Positions 8,621 through 17,924 of a stretch of DNA of 64,000 nucleotides are shown in pieces. The notes beneath the pieces were generated by a model, which saw only the letters and a program-made list of their open reading frames with translations, ran no database searches and was not told where the DNA came from. A program made the position numbers and the translations under genes. This stretch comes from Niabella pedocola (GTDB lineage: Bacteria; Bacteroidota; Bacteroidia; Chitinophagales; Chitinophagaceae), in assembly GCF_021044425.1 (NCBI RefSeq), contig NZ_JAJNEC010000005.1, forward strand, positions 868,001 through 932,000. The letters run 5' to 3'. Within the stretch, counting starts at the first letter, position 1. The number at the start of each line of letters is the position of its first letter.

Positions 8621-9709
8621 TTATATTGTTTTTAAAATTTCGTTCGCAACCCGCTTATCCGCATCCGTAACAGACAGTCCGGCCAGCGTTTCGCTCATGT
8701 AACGGCGCGTTGCCGCATCCTTCGCCAGTGCAATCACCTTTTCAACCACCTGGTCTTTTGCATCACTATCTTTAACCATCCAGGCCGCGCCTTTATTGAC
8801 CAGCTGCAGGGCATTTACGGTTTGATGATCCTCCGAGGCAAAGGGGTACGGTACAAAAATGACCGGCTTTTTTGCCACGCAGATCTCCGCCACCGTCATC
8901 GCTCCGGCCCTTGCCACGATCATATCCGCAGCAGCATAGGCGTACTGCATTTCCGTAATGAAGGGGTTGGCCCATACTTCCCGGTGTTCCACCGCAATTT
9001 CCATGGCCTCCTTCGAGAGGGTCTTTCCTGTTTGCCAGATGACCTGCAAACCGGCTTTAAGCAGATCCTCAATATGCGCGATCACCGCCTCATTGATGGA
9101 ACGCGCGCCCAGGCTGCCGCCCACCACCAGTACGGTTAACTTATCCGGCGAAAGCGAAAAATACTGCAGTGCCTGCTCCCGGCCTGTATTCATGGCCCCA
9201 ATGGCCTGCCGTACCGGGTTGCCGGTTACAAGGATTTTTTCCGCCGGGAAAAACCGCTCCATCCCATCGGTTGCCGTAAATACTTTTGTAGCATTTTTGC
9301 CCAGCATGATATTGGCTTTTCCGGCAAAGGAATTCGATTCATGTATGAAGGTGGGAATGCCCTTCGACTGTGCATATCGCAGCACCGGGAATGTGGAATA
9401 TCCCCCTACTCCAATCACCGCATCCGGCCGGAAGGATTGAAAGATCTTCCGCACCTGGAAAAAACTTTTTATCAGTTTAAAAGGAAGGGTAATATTTTTT
9501 ATCAAAGAGCTGCGGTTAAAACCCGCGATATCCAAACCTTTAATTTCATAGCCGGCCTCCGGTACTTTCTCCATTTCCATTTTTCCCCGGGCTCCTACAA
9601 ACAGGATCTGTATCGACGGATCCCGTTGTTGAAGCGCATGGGCAATGGCAATGGCAGGAAAGATATGTCCTCCCGTTCCACCACCTGCTATGATCATTTT
9701 TTTACTCAT
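8621..9709 (-). CDS. murG: Lipid II synthase: UDP-GlcNAc undecaprenyl-PP-MurNAc-pentapeptide transferase
   Basis: Peripheral membrane GT28 glycosyltransferase that converts lipid I to lipid II. It carries the N-terminal glycine-rich loop GGGTGGHIFPA and the C-terminal donor-binding region VVGGSLGARSIN and the ARAGAMT segment. I choose ATG at 9709 (MSKKMIIAGGGTGGH) over the in-frame ATG at 9724: 9709 gives the classic ATGAGTAA overlap with the ftsW stop (8 nt), typical of translational coupling. Length from there is 362 residues, normal for the family. Confidence 0.95.
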   Translation of the reverse strand: MSKKMIIAGGGTGGHIFPAIAIAHALQQRDPSIQILFVGARGKMEMEKVPEAGYEIKGLDIAGFNRSSLIKNITLPFKLIKSFFQVRKIFQSFRPDAVIGVGGYSTFPVLRYAQSKGIPTFIHESNSFAGKANIMLGKNATKVFTATDGMERFFPAEKILVTGNPVRQAIGAMNTGREQALQYFSLSPDKLTVLVVGGSLGARSINEAVIAHIEDLLKAGLQVIWQTGKTLSKEAMEIAVEHREVWANPFITEMQYAYAAADMIVARAGAMTVAEICVAKKPVIFVPYPFASEDHQTVNALQLVNKGAAWMVKDSDAKDQVVEKVIALAKDAATRRYMSETLAGLSVTDADKRVANEILKTI

Positions 9710-11039
9710 CTGTTTTTTCAGCAATAGCCACCTCTACCACTTCTGCCGGTTCTTCCGCTTCTTCTGTTACCAGTTGCGGCTGCTCCATACTTTCCACGTT
9801 GCGGGAAACGCTCAGGATAATTCCGATAGCCAAACAGGTAAAGAGAAAACTGGATCCGCCCATACTCACCAGTGGCAGCGTAACGCCCGTTACCGGGAAA
9901 AGATTTACGGTTACCGCCATATTGGCCACCGCCTGGATGGCCAGGGTAAAGCTCAGTCCCAGCGCGAGAAATGCCCCAAAAGCAAACGGACATCTTTTAA
10001 AGATCCGGATGCAGCGGTAGAGAAATACGATATATATAAAAAGAATAAATGCACCGCCTATCAACCCATATTCTTCAATGATAATAGCGAAAATAAAATC
10101 ATTATATGCCTGCGGAAGATAATCCCTCGTAGTGCTGTTACCCGGCCCCACGCCTACAAAACCGCCTTTTGCAATTGCGATCTTTGCCTGGTTCACCTGG
10201 TACATTTCATCATTGTCGGCTTCTTTACCGCCATAGATGAAATTCTCCACCCGCCCGATCCAGGTATCTACCCGGGTGGTCAATCCTCCCGTGGCTTTTT
10301 TCACCGCCAGTGTTGCCTCCGTGGTATCAATATCTTTCCCGCTTTTATGCCGTACCACGGCCGCCATAACCAGCATGATCAGGGGTATTAATGCCACACC
10401 CGCCACCAGCAAGAGATGTTTTACGCTTACGCGGCCAATGAACAACAGCATCATACAACTGGCACCCAGCAACAACGCTGTAGACAAATTAGCAGGCGCA
10501 ATCAGCAAACAGGTAATCCCAATGGGAAGGATCACGGGCAAAAAGCCCTTCTTAAAATTCTTGATCACCTGTTGCTTCCGGCTCAGCAGGCGCGCCAGGT
10601 ACATAAACAGCGCCAGTTTTGCCAGGTCGGAGGTTTGCATGGTCATATTGATAAGCGGCACCCGGATCCACCGGCTTCCCTCGTTCATTTTTACACCAAA
10701 GAACAGGGTATAGGCCAGCAACGGAATACTGAGTATAAACAGGATACGGGCTACTTTGGAATAGATCGTATAATTAACCCGGTGAGCAAAATAAACCACG
10801 GCAAAGCCCAGCAGAATAAAGATCACCTGCTTGAACAGGTATACTTCCGTATTCCCTTTATATTTTTTATAGGCCAAAGAGCCGGTAGCGCTGTAAACGG
10901 TGAGCAGGGATACCAGCGTCAGCAACACCACCAGTGCCCAGATCACTTTATCGCCCCGGGCATGCTGATCCAGCCCGCCTTTCCAGCGGCTGGTTTTTAT
11001 GCGCTCTTCTCCTGTTTCTATTTCTGCTGTTGCTGCCAT
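9702..11039 (-). CDS. ftsW: Lipid II polymerase / division SEDS protein FtsW
   Basis: SEDS-family peptidoglycan glycosyltransferase, an integral membrane partner of the FtsI-type transpeptidase. The 445-residue protein has about ten hydrophobic segments and SEDS landmarks (DLAKLALFMYLAR, GPGNSTTRDYLPQAYNDFIFAIIIEEYGLIG, PVTGVTLPLVSMGGSS). Two short non-family ends are present: a charged N terminus and an acidic C-terminal tail rich in Glu/Val. It overlaps the murG start by 8 nt. Placement in the dcw cluster favours FtsW over RodA. Confidence 0.95.
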   Translation of the reverse strand: MAATAEIETGEERIKTSRWKGGLDQHARGDKVIWALVVLLTLVSLLTVYSATGSLAYKKYKGNTEVYLFKQVIFILLGFAVVYFAHRVNYTIYSKVARILFILSIPLLAYTLFFGVKMNEGSRWIRVPLINMTMQTSDLAKLALFMYLARLLSRKQQVIKNFKKGFLPVILPIGITCLLIAPANLSTALLLGASCMMLLFIGRVSVKHLLLVAGVALIPLIMLVMAAVVRHKSGKDIDTTEATLAVKKATGGLTTRVDTWIGRVENFIYGGKEADNDEMYQVNQAKIAIAKGGFVGVGPGNSTTRDYLPQAYNDFIFAIIIEEYGLIGGAFILFIYIVFLYRCIRIFKRCPFAFGAFLALGLSFTLAIQAVANMAVTVNLFPVTGVTLPLVSMGGSSFLFTCLAIGIILSVSRNVESMEQPQLVTEEAEEPAEVVEVAIAEKTDE

Positions 11040-11054
11040 TTTCCGGATATACTT

Positions 11055-12392
11055 TTACAATTCAATTACCGCACGCTTAAACTGAGTACCGCGGTCTTCA
11101 TAATTTTTAAACAGGTCAAAGCTGGCACAGGCCGGGCTCAGCAATACCACATCTCCTTTTTCTGCATGCGCAAATGCAGCGCCCACGGCCTCTGCTGCAC
11201 TGGCGGTATCCACGATCACCGATACGCTGTTCTTAAACGCCTCATGGATTTTTGTATTGTCCAGGCCCAAACAAATAATGGCTTTTACCTTTTCCTTAAC
11301 CATATCTTCCATCAGCGAATAATCGTTCCCCTTGTCTACACCGCCAAGGATCAGCACCGTGGGCTTTTCCATACTTTCCAGTGCATACCAGGTAGAGTTT
11401 ACATTGGTGGCCTTGCTGTCGTTAATAAACTCAACGCCTCTGATGGTAGCCACATGCTCCATACGGTGCTCCAGGTTCTGAAACGTTTGAACCGCTTCAC
11501 GGATCTTCTCCTTGCGGATGTCCATCGTTGCCGCTGTAACGGACGCTGCCATAGTGTTATACTGGTTGTGTTTACCTTTTAGTGTAAAGTCATAAATACT
11601 CATGTTCATGAAATCCTCGCCCGTTCTTACATACATATCGCCATCCTTGATAAAAGCCGCGTTATTTTCTCTTTCCATGCTAATCGGTAGTTGAATTGAT
11701 TGAATATTGAATTTGTCTATTGATTCCTTGGTTACAGGGTCGTCTGCATTGTATATAAAATAATCCGTTGGCAATTGGTTCTTTACAATGCGGAACTTGC
11801 TCTTTATATAATTTTCGAATTTGTATTCGTAGCGATCCAGATGATCTTCTGTAAGATTCGTCAGCACGGCGATATGAGGCCGGAAGCGGTCAATATCATC
11901 CAGCTGAAAGCTGCTCACCTCCACCACGTATACCGGTTTGGGGTCTGTGGCCACCTGCTTTGCAAAGGAGGTTCCGATATTGCCCACCAGCGCTGCATCC
12001 AAACCTCCCACCACACAAATATGATGGATCAACGACGTGGTAGTGGTTTTGCCGTTGCTCCCCGTGATGGCAATGATCCGGCTGTTACCTGCAAAACGGT
12101 AGGCCAGCTCAATTTCGCTGATCACCGGTATTTGTTGCGCCCGTATCTTCTTTACCAGTTCATTCTTTTCAGGGATTCCGGGGCTTTTTACAATTTCATT
12201 TGCTTCCAGGATCTTTGCTTCCGTATGTCCCTCCTCCTCCCATTCAATGCCCGCCTGCTGAAGTTCGCTGCGATACATTTCCTTCAAAGAACCGCCGTCT
12301 GATAAGAAAACGGAATACCCCTGCTGTTTTGCCAGCAAGGCCGCGCCCACGCCACTTTCACCGCCTCCCAATATCACCAATCGCTTTTCCAT
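11055..12392 (-). CDS. murD: UDP-N-acetylmuramoyl-L-alanine--D-glutamate ligase
   Basis: Adds D-Glu to UDP-MurNAc-L-Ala. The 445-residue protein shows the dinucleotide-like start VILGGGESGVGAALLA, the ATP P-loop GSNGKTTTTSLIHH, the central NLTEDHLDRY segment, and the ligase C domain with NDSKATN and LSPACASFDLFKNYEDRGTQF. All are standard MurD features. Gap to mraY is 3 bp and to ftsW 15 bp. Confidence 0.97.
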   Translation of the reverse strand: MEKRLVILGGGESGVGAALLAKQQGYSVFLSDGGSLKEMYRSELQQAGIEWEEEGHTEAKILEANEIVKSPGIPEKNELVKKIRAQQIPVISEIELAYRFAGNSRIIAITGSNGKTTTTSLIHHICVVGGLDAALVGNIGTSFAKQVATDPKPVYVVEVSSFQLDDIDRFRPHIAVLTNLTEDHLDRYEYKFENYIKSKFRIVKNQLPTDYFIYNADDPVTKESIDKFNIQSIQLPISMERENNAAFIKDGDMYVRTGEDFMNMSIYDFTLKGKHNQYNTMAASVTAATMDIRKEKIREAVQTFQNLEHRMEHVATIRGVEFINDSKATNVNSTWYALESMEKPTVLILGGVDKGNDYSLMEDMVKEKVKAIICLGLDNTKIHEAFKNSVSVIVDTASAAEAVGAAFAHAEKGDVVLLSPACASFDLFKNYEDRGTQFKRAVIEL

Positions 12393-12395
12393 TCC

Positions 12396-13673
12396 TTATC
12401 TCAGCTTTAAGGTTACAATACATATCACCACCAGCAGGATCTGCAGAATCCAGAACCGTGTTACGATCTTGGATTCATGATATCCTCTTTTCTGAAAATG
12501 ATGGTGCAACGGACTCATCAAAAAGATCCGCCGTCCTTCCCCGTATTTTCTCTTGGTATATTTAAAATATGTTACCTGTAAGGTTACACTCAGGAGCTCT
12601 ACAAAAAACACCCCGCAGAATATAGGGATCAACAGTTCCTTGTGCACAATGATCGCGATGGAGGCAATAATGCCTCCAAGGGTTAAGCTCCCCGTATCGC
12701 CCATAAACACCTGGGCGGGGTAAGAATTATACCATAGAAATCCCACACAGGCCCCGATCATTGCCGCCAGGAAAATTGACAATTCACCCAGGTTGGGAAT
12801 GTACATGATATTGAGGTAATCGGCAAAATTGAAGTTACCGCTGGCATAGGCAAAGATCCCCAGCATCACCCCGATCAGGGCAGAGGTACCCGTGGCCAGC
12901 CCATCGAGTCCGTCGGTGATATTGGCCCCGTTTGACACGGCGGTAATAATAAACACTACGATCAGGATGTACAATACCCATGCGTACTGCTTCAGTGCTT
13001 TTGGCAGGAAAATAGAATAATCCAGCTCGTGGTTTTTTACAAAGGGAATGGTAGTGATCGGTGCCTTGGTGGCAACGAAATGCTTGGTACGGTTATTCAC
13101 CGTTTTGGTAATCACTTCCGTTTCCGCGGCGTTGGGCGTACCAATGTATTCGCGCCAGATCTTTACGTTACTGTTAAAGTACAGTACCGAGCCTACCGTA
13201 ATGCCCAATACCACCTGCCCGAAGATTTTAAACCATCCGGCCAGTCCGTCCTTATCCTGTTTTTTATACGCCTCTCCTTTTTCACGGGCAATGCGTTTTG
13301 CGCGGAGTTTCAGGTAATCATCCAGGAAGCCGATGGCGCCAAGCCAAACGGTGGCAAACAGCATCAGCAGGATATATACTGTATTTAACCGTGCAAAAAG
13401 CAAAGTGGGCACCAGGATCCCCAGGATGATGATGATCCCCCCCATTGTGGGTGTCCCCTTTTTTGCCTGCTCACCCGCCAGGCCCAGATCTCTTACCGCT
13501 TCACCTACCAGTTTGGCGCGCAGAATATTGATGAGCCGCTTACCAAATATTAAAGTGATCGTAAGCGCCAGCAATACGGCCATCATCACCCGGAACGTAA
13601 TAAATTCCATAAGGTTACGGCCGGGAAAATTAATACCGTTCTGCTTAAACCACTCAAATAGATGATACAACAT
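12396..13673 (-). CDS. mraY: Phospho-N-acetylmuramoyl-pentapeptide transferase
   Basis: Integral membrane enzyme that moves phospho-MurNAc-pentapeptide onto undecaprenyl phosphate, making lipid I. The 425-residue protein has about ten membrane spans and the family's aspartate motifs FLDDYLK, NITDGLDGLA and MGDTGSLTLG, plus the MSPLHHHFQ segment. An extra stretch of about 60 residues (around 150-215, Asn/Thr-rich) between early spans makes it longer than the E. coli enzyme (360). It is separated from murE by 105 bp, the largest gap in the middle of the cluster. Confidence 0.97.
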   Translation of the reverse strand: MLYHLFEWFKQNGINFPGRNLMEFITFRVMMAVLLALTITLIFGKRLINILRAKLVGEAVRDLGLAGEQAKKGTPTMGGIIIILGILVPTLLFARLNTVYILLMLFATVWLGAIGFLDDYLKLRAKRIAREKGEAYKKQDKDGLAGWFKIFGQVVLGITVGSVLYFNSNVKIWREYIGTPNAAETEVITKTVNNRTKHFVATKAPITTIPFVKNHELDYSIFLPKALKQYAWVLYILIVVFIITAVSNGANITDGLDGLATGTSALIGVMLGIFAYASGNFNFADYLNIMYIPNLGELSIFLAAMIGACVGFLWYNSYPAQVFMGDTGSLTLGGIIASIAIIVHKELLIPIFCGVFFVELLSVTLQVTYFKYTKRKYGEGRRIFLMSPLHHHFQKRGYHESKIVTRFWILQILLVVICIVTLKLR

Positions 13674-13778
13674 AATTATTGAATATGAAAATGTGCCGAT
13701 TTGAAAATGAGCCTTCCTTTATATACTTCCACCCAACGCCAAATCCCAACCCTTACACGATTAAACCTTTGAACACTT

Positions 13779-15239
13779 TTATTTCCCCAACAACTCAAAC
13801 ACTTCCCGCAATACCTCGCGGTCATCGAAATGATTCCGTACGCCTTTTACCTCCTGGTACGTTTCATGTCCCTTGCCGGCCACCAACACGATATCGGATG
13901 GGTTGGCAAGACTGAGAGCTGTTTTAATTGCCTCCCTTCTGTCTGTAATCGACAGGCATTTTCTTCTGCTGCCCGCCGGCACCCCGGCCTCCATATCTTT
14001 TATAATTTCCTGCGGATCTTCATTCCTCGGGTTATCGCTGGTAAAGATGATCTTATCACTGTACTCACACGCAACCTCTGCCATCACCGGCCGTTTTGTT
14101 TTATCCCGGTTACCGCCGCAGCCTACCACGGTGATGATCTGTTCAAAACCCTTTCTCAATTTTTTAATGGTAGCCAGCACATTCAGCAATGCATCCGGCG
14201 TATGCGCATAGTCTACGATACCGATCACATTTTCATTCGGAGATATCAGGTATTCGAATCTTCCTGCTGCACCGTTCAACACACTCAATGCCTGCAGCAC
14301 CATCACTTTTTCCTCACCCAGGCAAACCGCTGCACCGTACACCGCCAGCAGGTTGTAGGCATTAAACTCTCCAATTAAACGGAAATGCACTTCCTGTTCG
14401 TCTACCATCATATGCAGGCCCATGATATTATTATCCAGGATCTTTCCTTTGAAATCGCTGGTGGTCTTTAAGGAGTAGGTCTTGATCGCCGCGCGGGTAT
14501 TCTGCACCATTACCATTCCCCGCCGGTCATCCATATTGGTTAAGGCAAATGCTTCCTTTGGCAGGTGATCAAAAAAAGCTTTCTTAACGCGGATATACTC
14601 ATCAAATGTTTTATGATAATCGAGATGGTCGTGCGTAATATTGCTGAAGATGGCACCGGTGAACTGTAAACCGGCTATCCGGTGTTGGTGAATGGCATGT
14701 GAGCTCACTTCCATAAATGCATAGCTGCAGCCTTCATCCGCCATCTGCGCCAGCAGGCGGTTCAGACTTACCGCATCCGGCGTGGTGTGGGTAGCCTCCA
14801 ATGTTGCTTCACCAATGCGGTTCTGTACCGTGCTGATCAGGCCGCATGTATAGCCCAGGCTGCTGAACAATTGATACAGGAGGGTTGCAATAGTGGTTTT
14901 GCCGTTGGTACCCGTTACGCCTACCAGCTTTAACCGGGTGGAGGGCTGACCGTAAAAATGATGCGCCATGATACCGGCCGCAGCCGCCGTGTCGGCTACC
15001 TGCACATACACCACATCTTCTTTTCTGCTTTCCGGAAGGGTTTCGCATACCACGGCTACCGCTCCGTTTTGAATCGCATTGTCAATGAACTGGTGCCCGT
15101 TTACTCCGCCTTTCACGGCCACAAAAACAGCACCGGGCTTTATATTACGGGAATCAATTGTCACGGCATTGATCTCAACCGCCGTACTTCCCTGTACCGC
15201 CAGCAATTGGGTCTTATATAAAATATCCTGTAACTGCAC
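13779..15239 (-). CDS. murE: UDP-MurNAc-L-Ala-D-Glu--meso-2,6-diaminopimelate ligase
   Basis: Adds the third residue of the stem peptide. The 486-residue ligase contains the P-loop GTNGKTTIATLLYQ, the central THDHLDYHKTF segment and the C-terminal motif SDNPRNEDP. A DNPR motif is the known signature of enzymes that use meso-diaminopimelate rather than L-lysine, so this organism should have DAP-type peptidoglycan. It sits 9 bp behind ftsI. No murF follows, unlike in many dcw clusters. Confidence 0.96.
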   Translation of the reverse strand: MQLQDILYKTQLLAVQGSTAVEINAVTIDSRNIKPGAVFVAVKGGVNGHQFIDNAIQNGAVAVVCETLPESRKEDVVYVQVADTAAAAGIMAHHFYGQPSTRLKLVGVTGTNGKTTIATLLYQLFSSLGYTCGLISTVQNRIGEATLEATHTTPDAVSLNRLLAQMADEGCSYAFMEVSSHAIHQHRIAGLQFTGAIFSNITHDHLDYHKTFDEYIRVKKAFFDHLPKEAFALTNMDDRRGMVMVQNTRAAIKTYSLKTTSDFKGKILDNNIMGLHMMVDEQEVHFRLIGEFNAYNLLAVYGAAVCLGEEKVMVLQALSVLNGAAGRFEYLISPNENVIGIVDYAHTPDALLNVLATIKKLRKGFEQIITVVGCGGNRDKTKRPVMAEVACEYSDKIIFTSDNPRNEDPQEIIKDMEAGVPAGSRRKCLSITDRREAIKTALSLANPSDIVLVAGKGHETYQEVKGVRNHFDDREVLREVFELLGK

Positions 15240-15248
15240 GTAACTGAT

Positions 15249-17381
15249 TTATGCCAGATTTAAAATCACTGCCTGTCCTTTTGCAAAAGCGGCCCCGGGC
15301 GCAATAGATTGTCCCTGCACCTTTCCGCTTCCCTGCACTTTTATGCGTAGCCCCATGGGCTCCAGTAAACTGATCGCATCCCGGAGTCCCATTCCCTTTA
15401 CACTGGGCATTACATTTGCCCGTACGGTATTACCGGTAATCACCGGCTTAAACTTTTTGGCGTACATGGTTGCCCACTGGTTTGCCTGCAGCGAATCCAC
15501 AAACGGAATGTTCAGCATTCCCAGCACATTCTTTATCGCTGTGGCACTGCCCGCATAAAAGTAGCTGGTGCTATCTTTGGCGCCTTCATAGCTTTTTGGG
15601 GTTTTACGCTCCACATACATAGAGTACACTTTTGTAGCAATTTCCCGGAACACCGGCGCGCCGATCTGGCCGCCATAGTGCAGTGCCGCTCCGGGGGCTG
15701 TTCGCACCACCACGATACAGGTATACTGAGGACGATCAGCGGGGAAATACCCCACAAATGAAGCCTGGTATACATTATTGCCATACTTGATGGCTCCGTC
15801 TGAAACGTGCGCCGTACCAGTTTTTCCGGCCACTTTGAACGGCATATCCTTAAACGGTACGCGTCCTGTACCTTCGGTGATGGCCATTTCGAGGCTTTCC
15901 CGGGCAGCCTTTAATGTAGATGTTTTGGCAATGGATTCTATCATTACTTCCGGTTGAATATTTTCCACCACTACTCCCTGGTTGCGGATGCTGCTTACCA
16001 GGTAAGGCCGCATCATTTTGCCGCCGTTTGCCACGGCATTGTATAAGGTTAGCGTTTGCAGGGGACTTACGTTCAGTGCATAGCCAAAACTCATGGTGAG
16101 CATGTTCATCAACCCGCCATGATCCTTTTCAAGCGGCGCCATCCGCGGCTTGGGTACATGTGCCAGATCGATTGGTGAACGCTGGGCCATATGATATTTC
16201 CTCAGGTATTCGCCAAATTCAGAAGGATTGCTTCCAAAAGCCTTCAGGGCAATTTTAGCAAGCCCTACATTAGAACTGTGCGCCACGCATTCCTCTATAG
16301 AGAGCACGGGTTTGGGCGAGCGCTCCGCATCCGTAACCATACGTGGCCCTACCTGCATCCTGCCGGCCATGCCCACTTCCACCAGGTCGTTTGGCTTCGA
16401 AGTACCTTTATCCAGTGCTGCCAGCAGGGTCACCATTTTAATGGTGGAGCCCGGCTCCGTTACCCGCAAGGCATAATTATCATTCTCCCAGTAAGTGGTA
16501 TCGCCCCGGTTACGGCCCAGGTTTGCAATGGCCTTTATTTTACCGGTGCCTGTTTCCATTACGATGGCGGTGCCATATTCGGCGCGGGTAGACTGCAACA
16601 TCCGCAGCAGTGCGGTTTCTGTAATATCCTGCATGTTTACATCCAGCGTGGTGTAAATGTCTTTACCGTTTTCCGGTTCCACCTGGAACCCTTCCACCGG
16701 TACGGCTCCGCCGGAAATATACCGCACCACCCGTTGCCCGTTCTGCCCGTTGAGCAGGCTATCGTAGCTCATTTCCAGTCCCACGTTCATCTTCTTTACC
16801 TTGCCGTTACTGTTCACATATTCACGGCTCAGCCCAATGGTGCGGTTGGCCAGCAATCCAAAGGGAGCAATACGCCTGCTGGATTCCTCTACCACAATGC
16901 CGCTCTTATTTTTACCCAGCCGGATAAGCGGAAAATTGCGCAGCGCTTTAAACTCTTCAAACGAGATCTTCTTTTTTAACGCATAGTAACGGCTGCCTTT
17001 TTGATACGCCTCATCAAACTCCTTCCGGTATTGCTTCACTGTTTTATCCTTAAAATAATCGGCCATTGCCATCGCAAATGAGTCGATATTTTCCTTATAC
17101 ACTTTGCCGTTCTTCAAACGCAGCCCCTCTGCCATAAAATCCATATACACATCAAACTGCGGCAGGGAGGTGCTCAGCATCTGTCCGTCTTCACTAAAAA
17201 TGGTTCCTCGGTCCGCATTGATCTCCACAATTTTCTGGTGCATGCTGTCGCCCATGCTTCTCCAGTGCTCGCCCTGTACGCGCTGGATAACGGTAGCCCG
17301 TCCCAGTACCAGTACACAAAGCAGCACGATCCCTATAAAACAGAGATACACTCTCCACAATATGTCTTTCTTGATCTCCAC
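15249..17381 (-). CDS. ftsI: Division transpeptidase FtsI/PBP with C-terminal PASTA domain
   Basis: Class B penicillin-binding protein cross-linking septal peptidoglycan. One N-terminal membrane span (about 9-27) precedes the dimerisation domain. Catalytic motifs are complete: STIK with nucleophile Ser312 (312-315), SSN (369-371) and KTGT (520-523). A single PASTA domain occupies about 650-709, as in Spo5D/Bacteroidota-type division PBPs and unlike E. coli FtsI. 710 residues. It lies 7 bp after the ftsL-like gene and 9 bp before murE. Confidence 0.94.
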   Translation of the reverse strand: MEIKKDILWRVYLCFIGIVLLCVLVLGRATVIQRVQGEHWRSMGDSMHQKIVEINADRGTIFSEDGQMLSTSLPQFDVYMDFMAEGLRLKNGKVYKENIDSFAMAMADYFKDKTVKQYRKEFDEAYQKGSRYYALKKKISFEEFKALRNFPLIRLGKNKSGIVVEESSRRIAPFGLLANRTIGLSREYVNSNGKVKKMNVGLEMSYDSLLNGQNGQRVVRYISGGAVPVEGFQVEPENGKDIYTTLDVNMQDITETALLRMLQSTRAEYGTAIVMETGTGKIKAIANLGRNRGDTTYWENDNYALRVTEPGSTIKMVTLLAALDKGTSKPNDLVEVGMAGRMQVGPRMVTDAERSPKPVLSIEECVAHSSNVGLAKIALKAFGSNPSEFGEYLRKYHMAQRSPIDLAHVPKPRMAPLEKDHGGLMNMLTMSFGYALNVSPLQTLTLYNAVANGGKMMRPYLVSSIRNQGVVVENIQPEVMIESIAKTSTLKAARESLEMAITEGTGRVPFKDMPFKVAGKTGTAHVSDGAIKYGNNVYQASFVGYFPADRPQYTCIVVVRTAPGAALHYGGQIGAPVFREIATKVYSMYVERKTPKSYEGAKDSTSYFYAGSATAIKNVLGMLNIPFVDSLQANQWATMYAKKFKPVITGNTVRANVMPSVKGMGLRDAISLLEPMGLRIKVQGSGKVQGQSIAPGAAFAKGQAVILNLA

Positions 17382-17388
17382 TGCCTCT

Positions 17389-17739
17389 TTAATATTTACG
17401 TGCGGTTTGCATATATTGTTCCAATGAGTCCTTTAATACATAAGGCGATTCCTGCAGTTCATTCAATCCCAGCGGCTGTAATGCTTTTGCCAGTTCACTG
17501 GGCTTACTGCGAAACATCACTTCACTTTTCAGGCTTTTGTACTCCCACTGTAACTCCTTCACCTCTTTTGCGGTTGCATTTATCTTGCGTACTGTTTTAT
17601 CGGCCATATGCCCGTTATAAATGTAGATCACCGCCAAAAAAGCCAGGTAAAACAGGAAGGGAACCTGTTTTACAATGGACTGGTAGTTGAGTACTTTTTT
17701 CCAGTTCCACCTGAACTCTTTTTCTTTTTTCTCTGTCAC
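17389..17739 (-). CDS. FtsL-like small divisome protein
   Basis: 116-residue bitopic protein: a basic, Trp-containing cytoplasmic start, one membrane span at about 27-43 (PFLFYLAFLAVIYIY), then a heptad-like helix (VRKINATAKEVKELQWEYKSLKSEVMF). Size, topology and position between rsmH and the class B PBP match FtsL, which pairs with FtsB-type proteins and FtsQ to activate FtsW/FtsI. FtsL sequences diverge strongly, so assignment rests mostly on context and topology. Confidence 0.82.
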   Translation of the reverse strand: MTEKKEKEFRWNWKKVLNYQSIVKQVPFLFYLAFLAVIYIYNGHMADKTVRKINATAKEVKELQWEYKSLKSEVMFRSKPSELAKALQPLGLNELQESPYVLKDSLEQYMQTARKY

Positions 17740-17805
17740 TTTTTATTTTTTCTGCTTTTGTACTTCTATCGTCTTCCTTGTGTCACTCCCTTCAGCGCCG
17801 GGTCA

Positions 17806-17922
17806 GGAATCAGCAGTCAGAATCCAGACTTAAGATTTGAGAATCCAGATAAATCTCAAGTCTCGTTTCTCAAATCTGAATTCTCAAATCTCAAGTCTCA
17901 AGTCTGAATTCTCAAATTCAAC
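17806..17922. repeat. Low-complexity TCTCAAATC/TCTGAATTC tract
   Basis: The ftsL-rsmH gap (185 bp) is mostly imperfect copies of 8-10 nt units: AGATTTGAGAATCCAG, TCTCAAGTC, TCTCAAATC, TCTGAATTC, preceded by an AATCAGCAGTCAG segment of the second repeat type. It interrupts an otherwise compact operon and belongs to the same family as the tracts at 0.7, 21.7, 26.2-26.5, 41.0 and 55.2 kb. Confidence 0.75.
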
Positions 17923-17924
17923 CA

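Noticed and set aside
10416..11582. 388-codon open frame on the plus strand
   Set aside because: Antisense to ftsW and murD; composition (many Gln/His/Lys) is that of a shadow frame of GC-rich coding DNA.
16191..16979. 262-codon open frame on the plus strand
   Set aside because: Antisense to the catalytic part of ftsI; no family resemblance.
17806..17922. Possible CRISPR array or satellite
   Set aside because: Units vary in length and sequence with no constant repeat and spacer pattern, and no cas genes are present.
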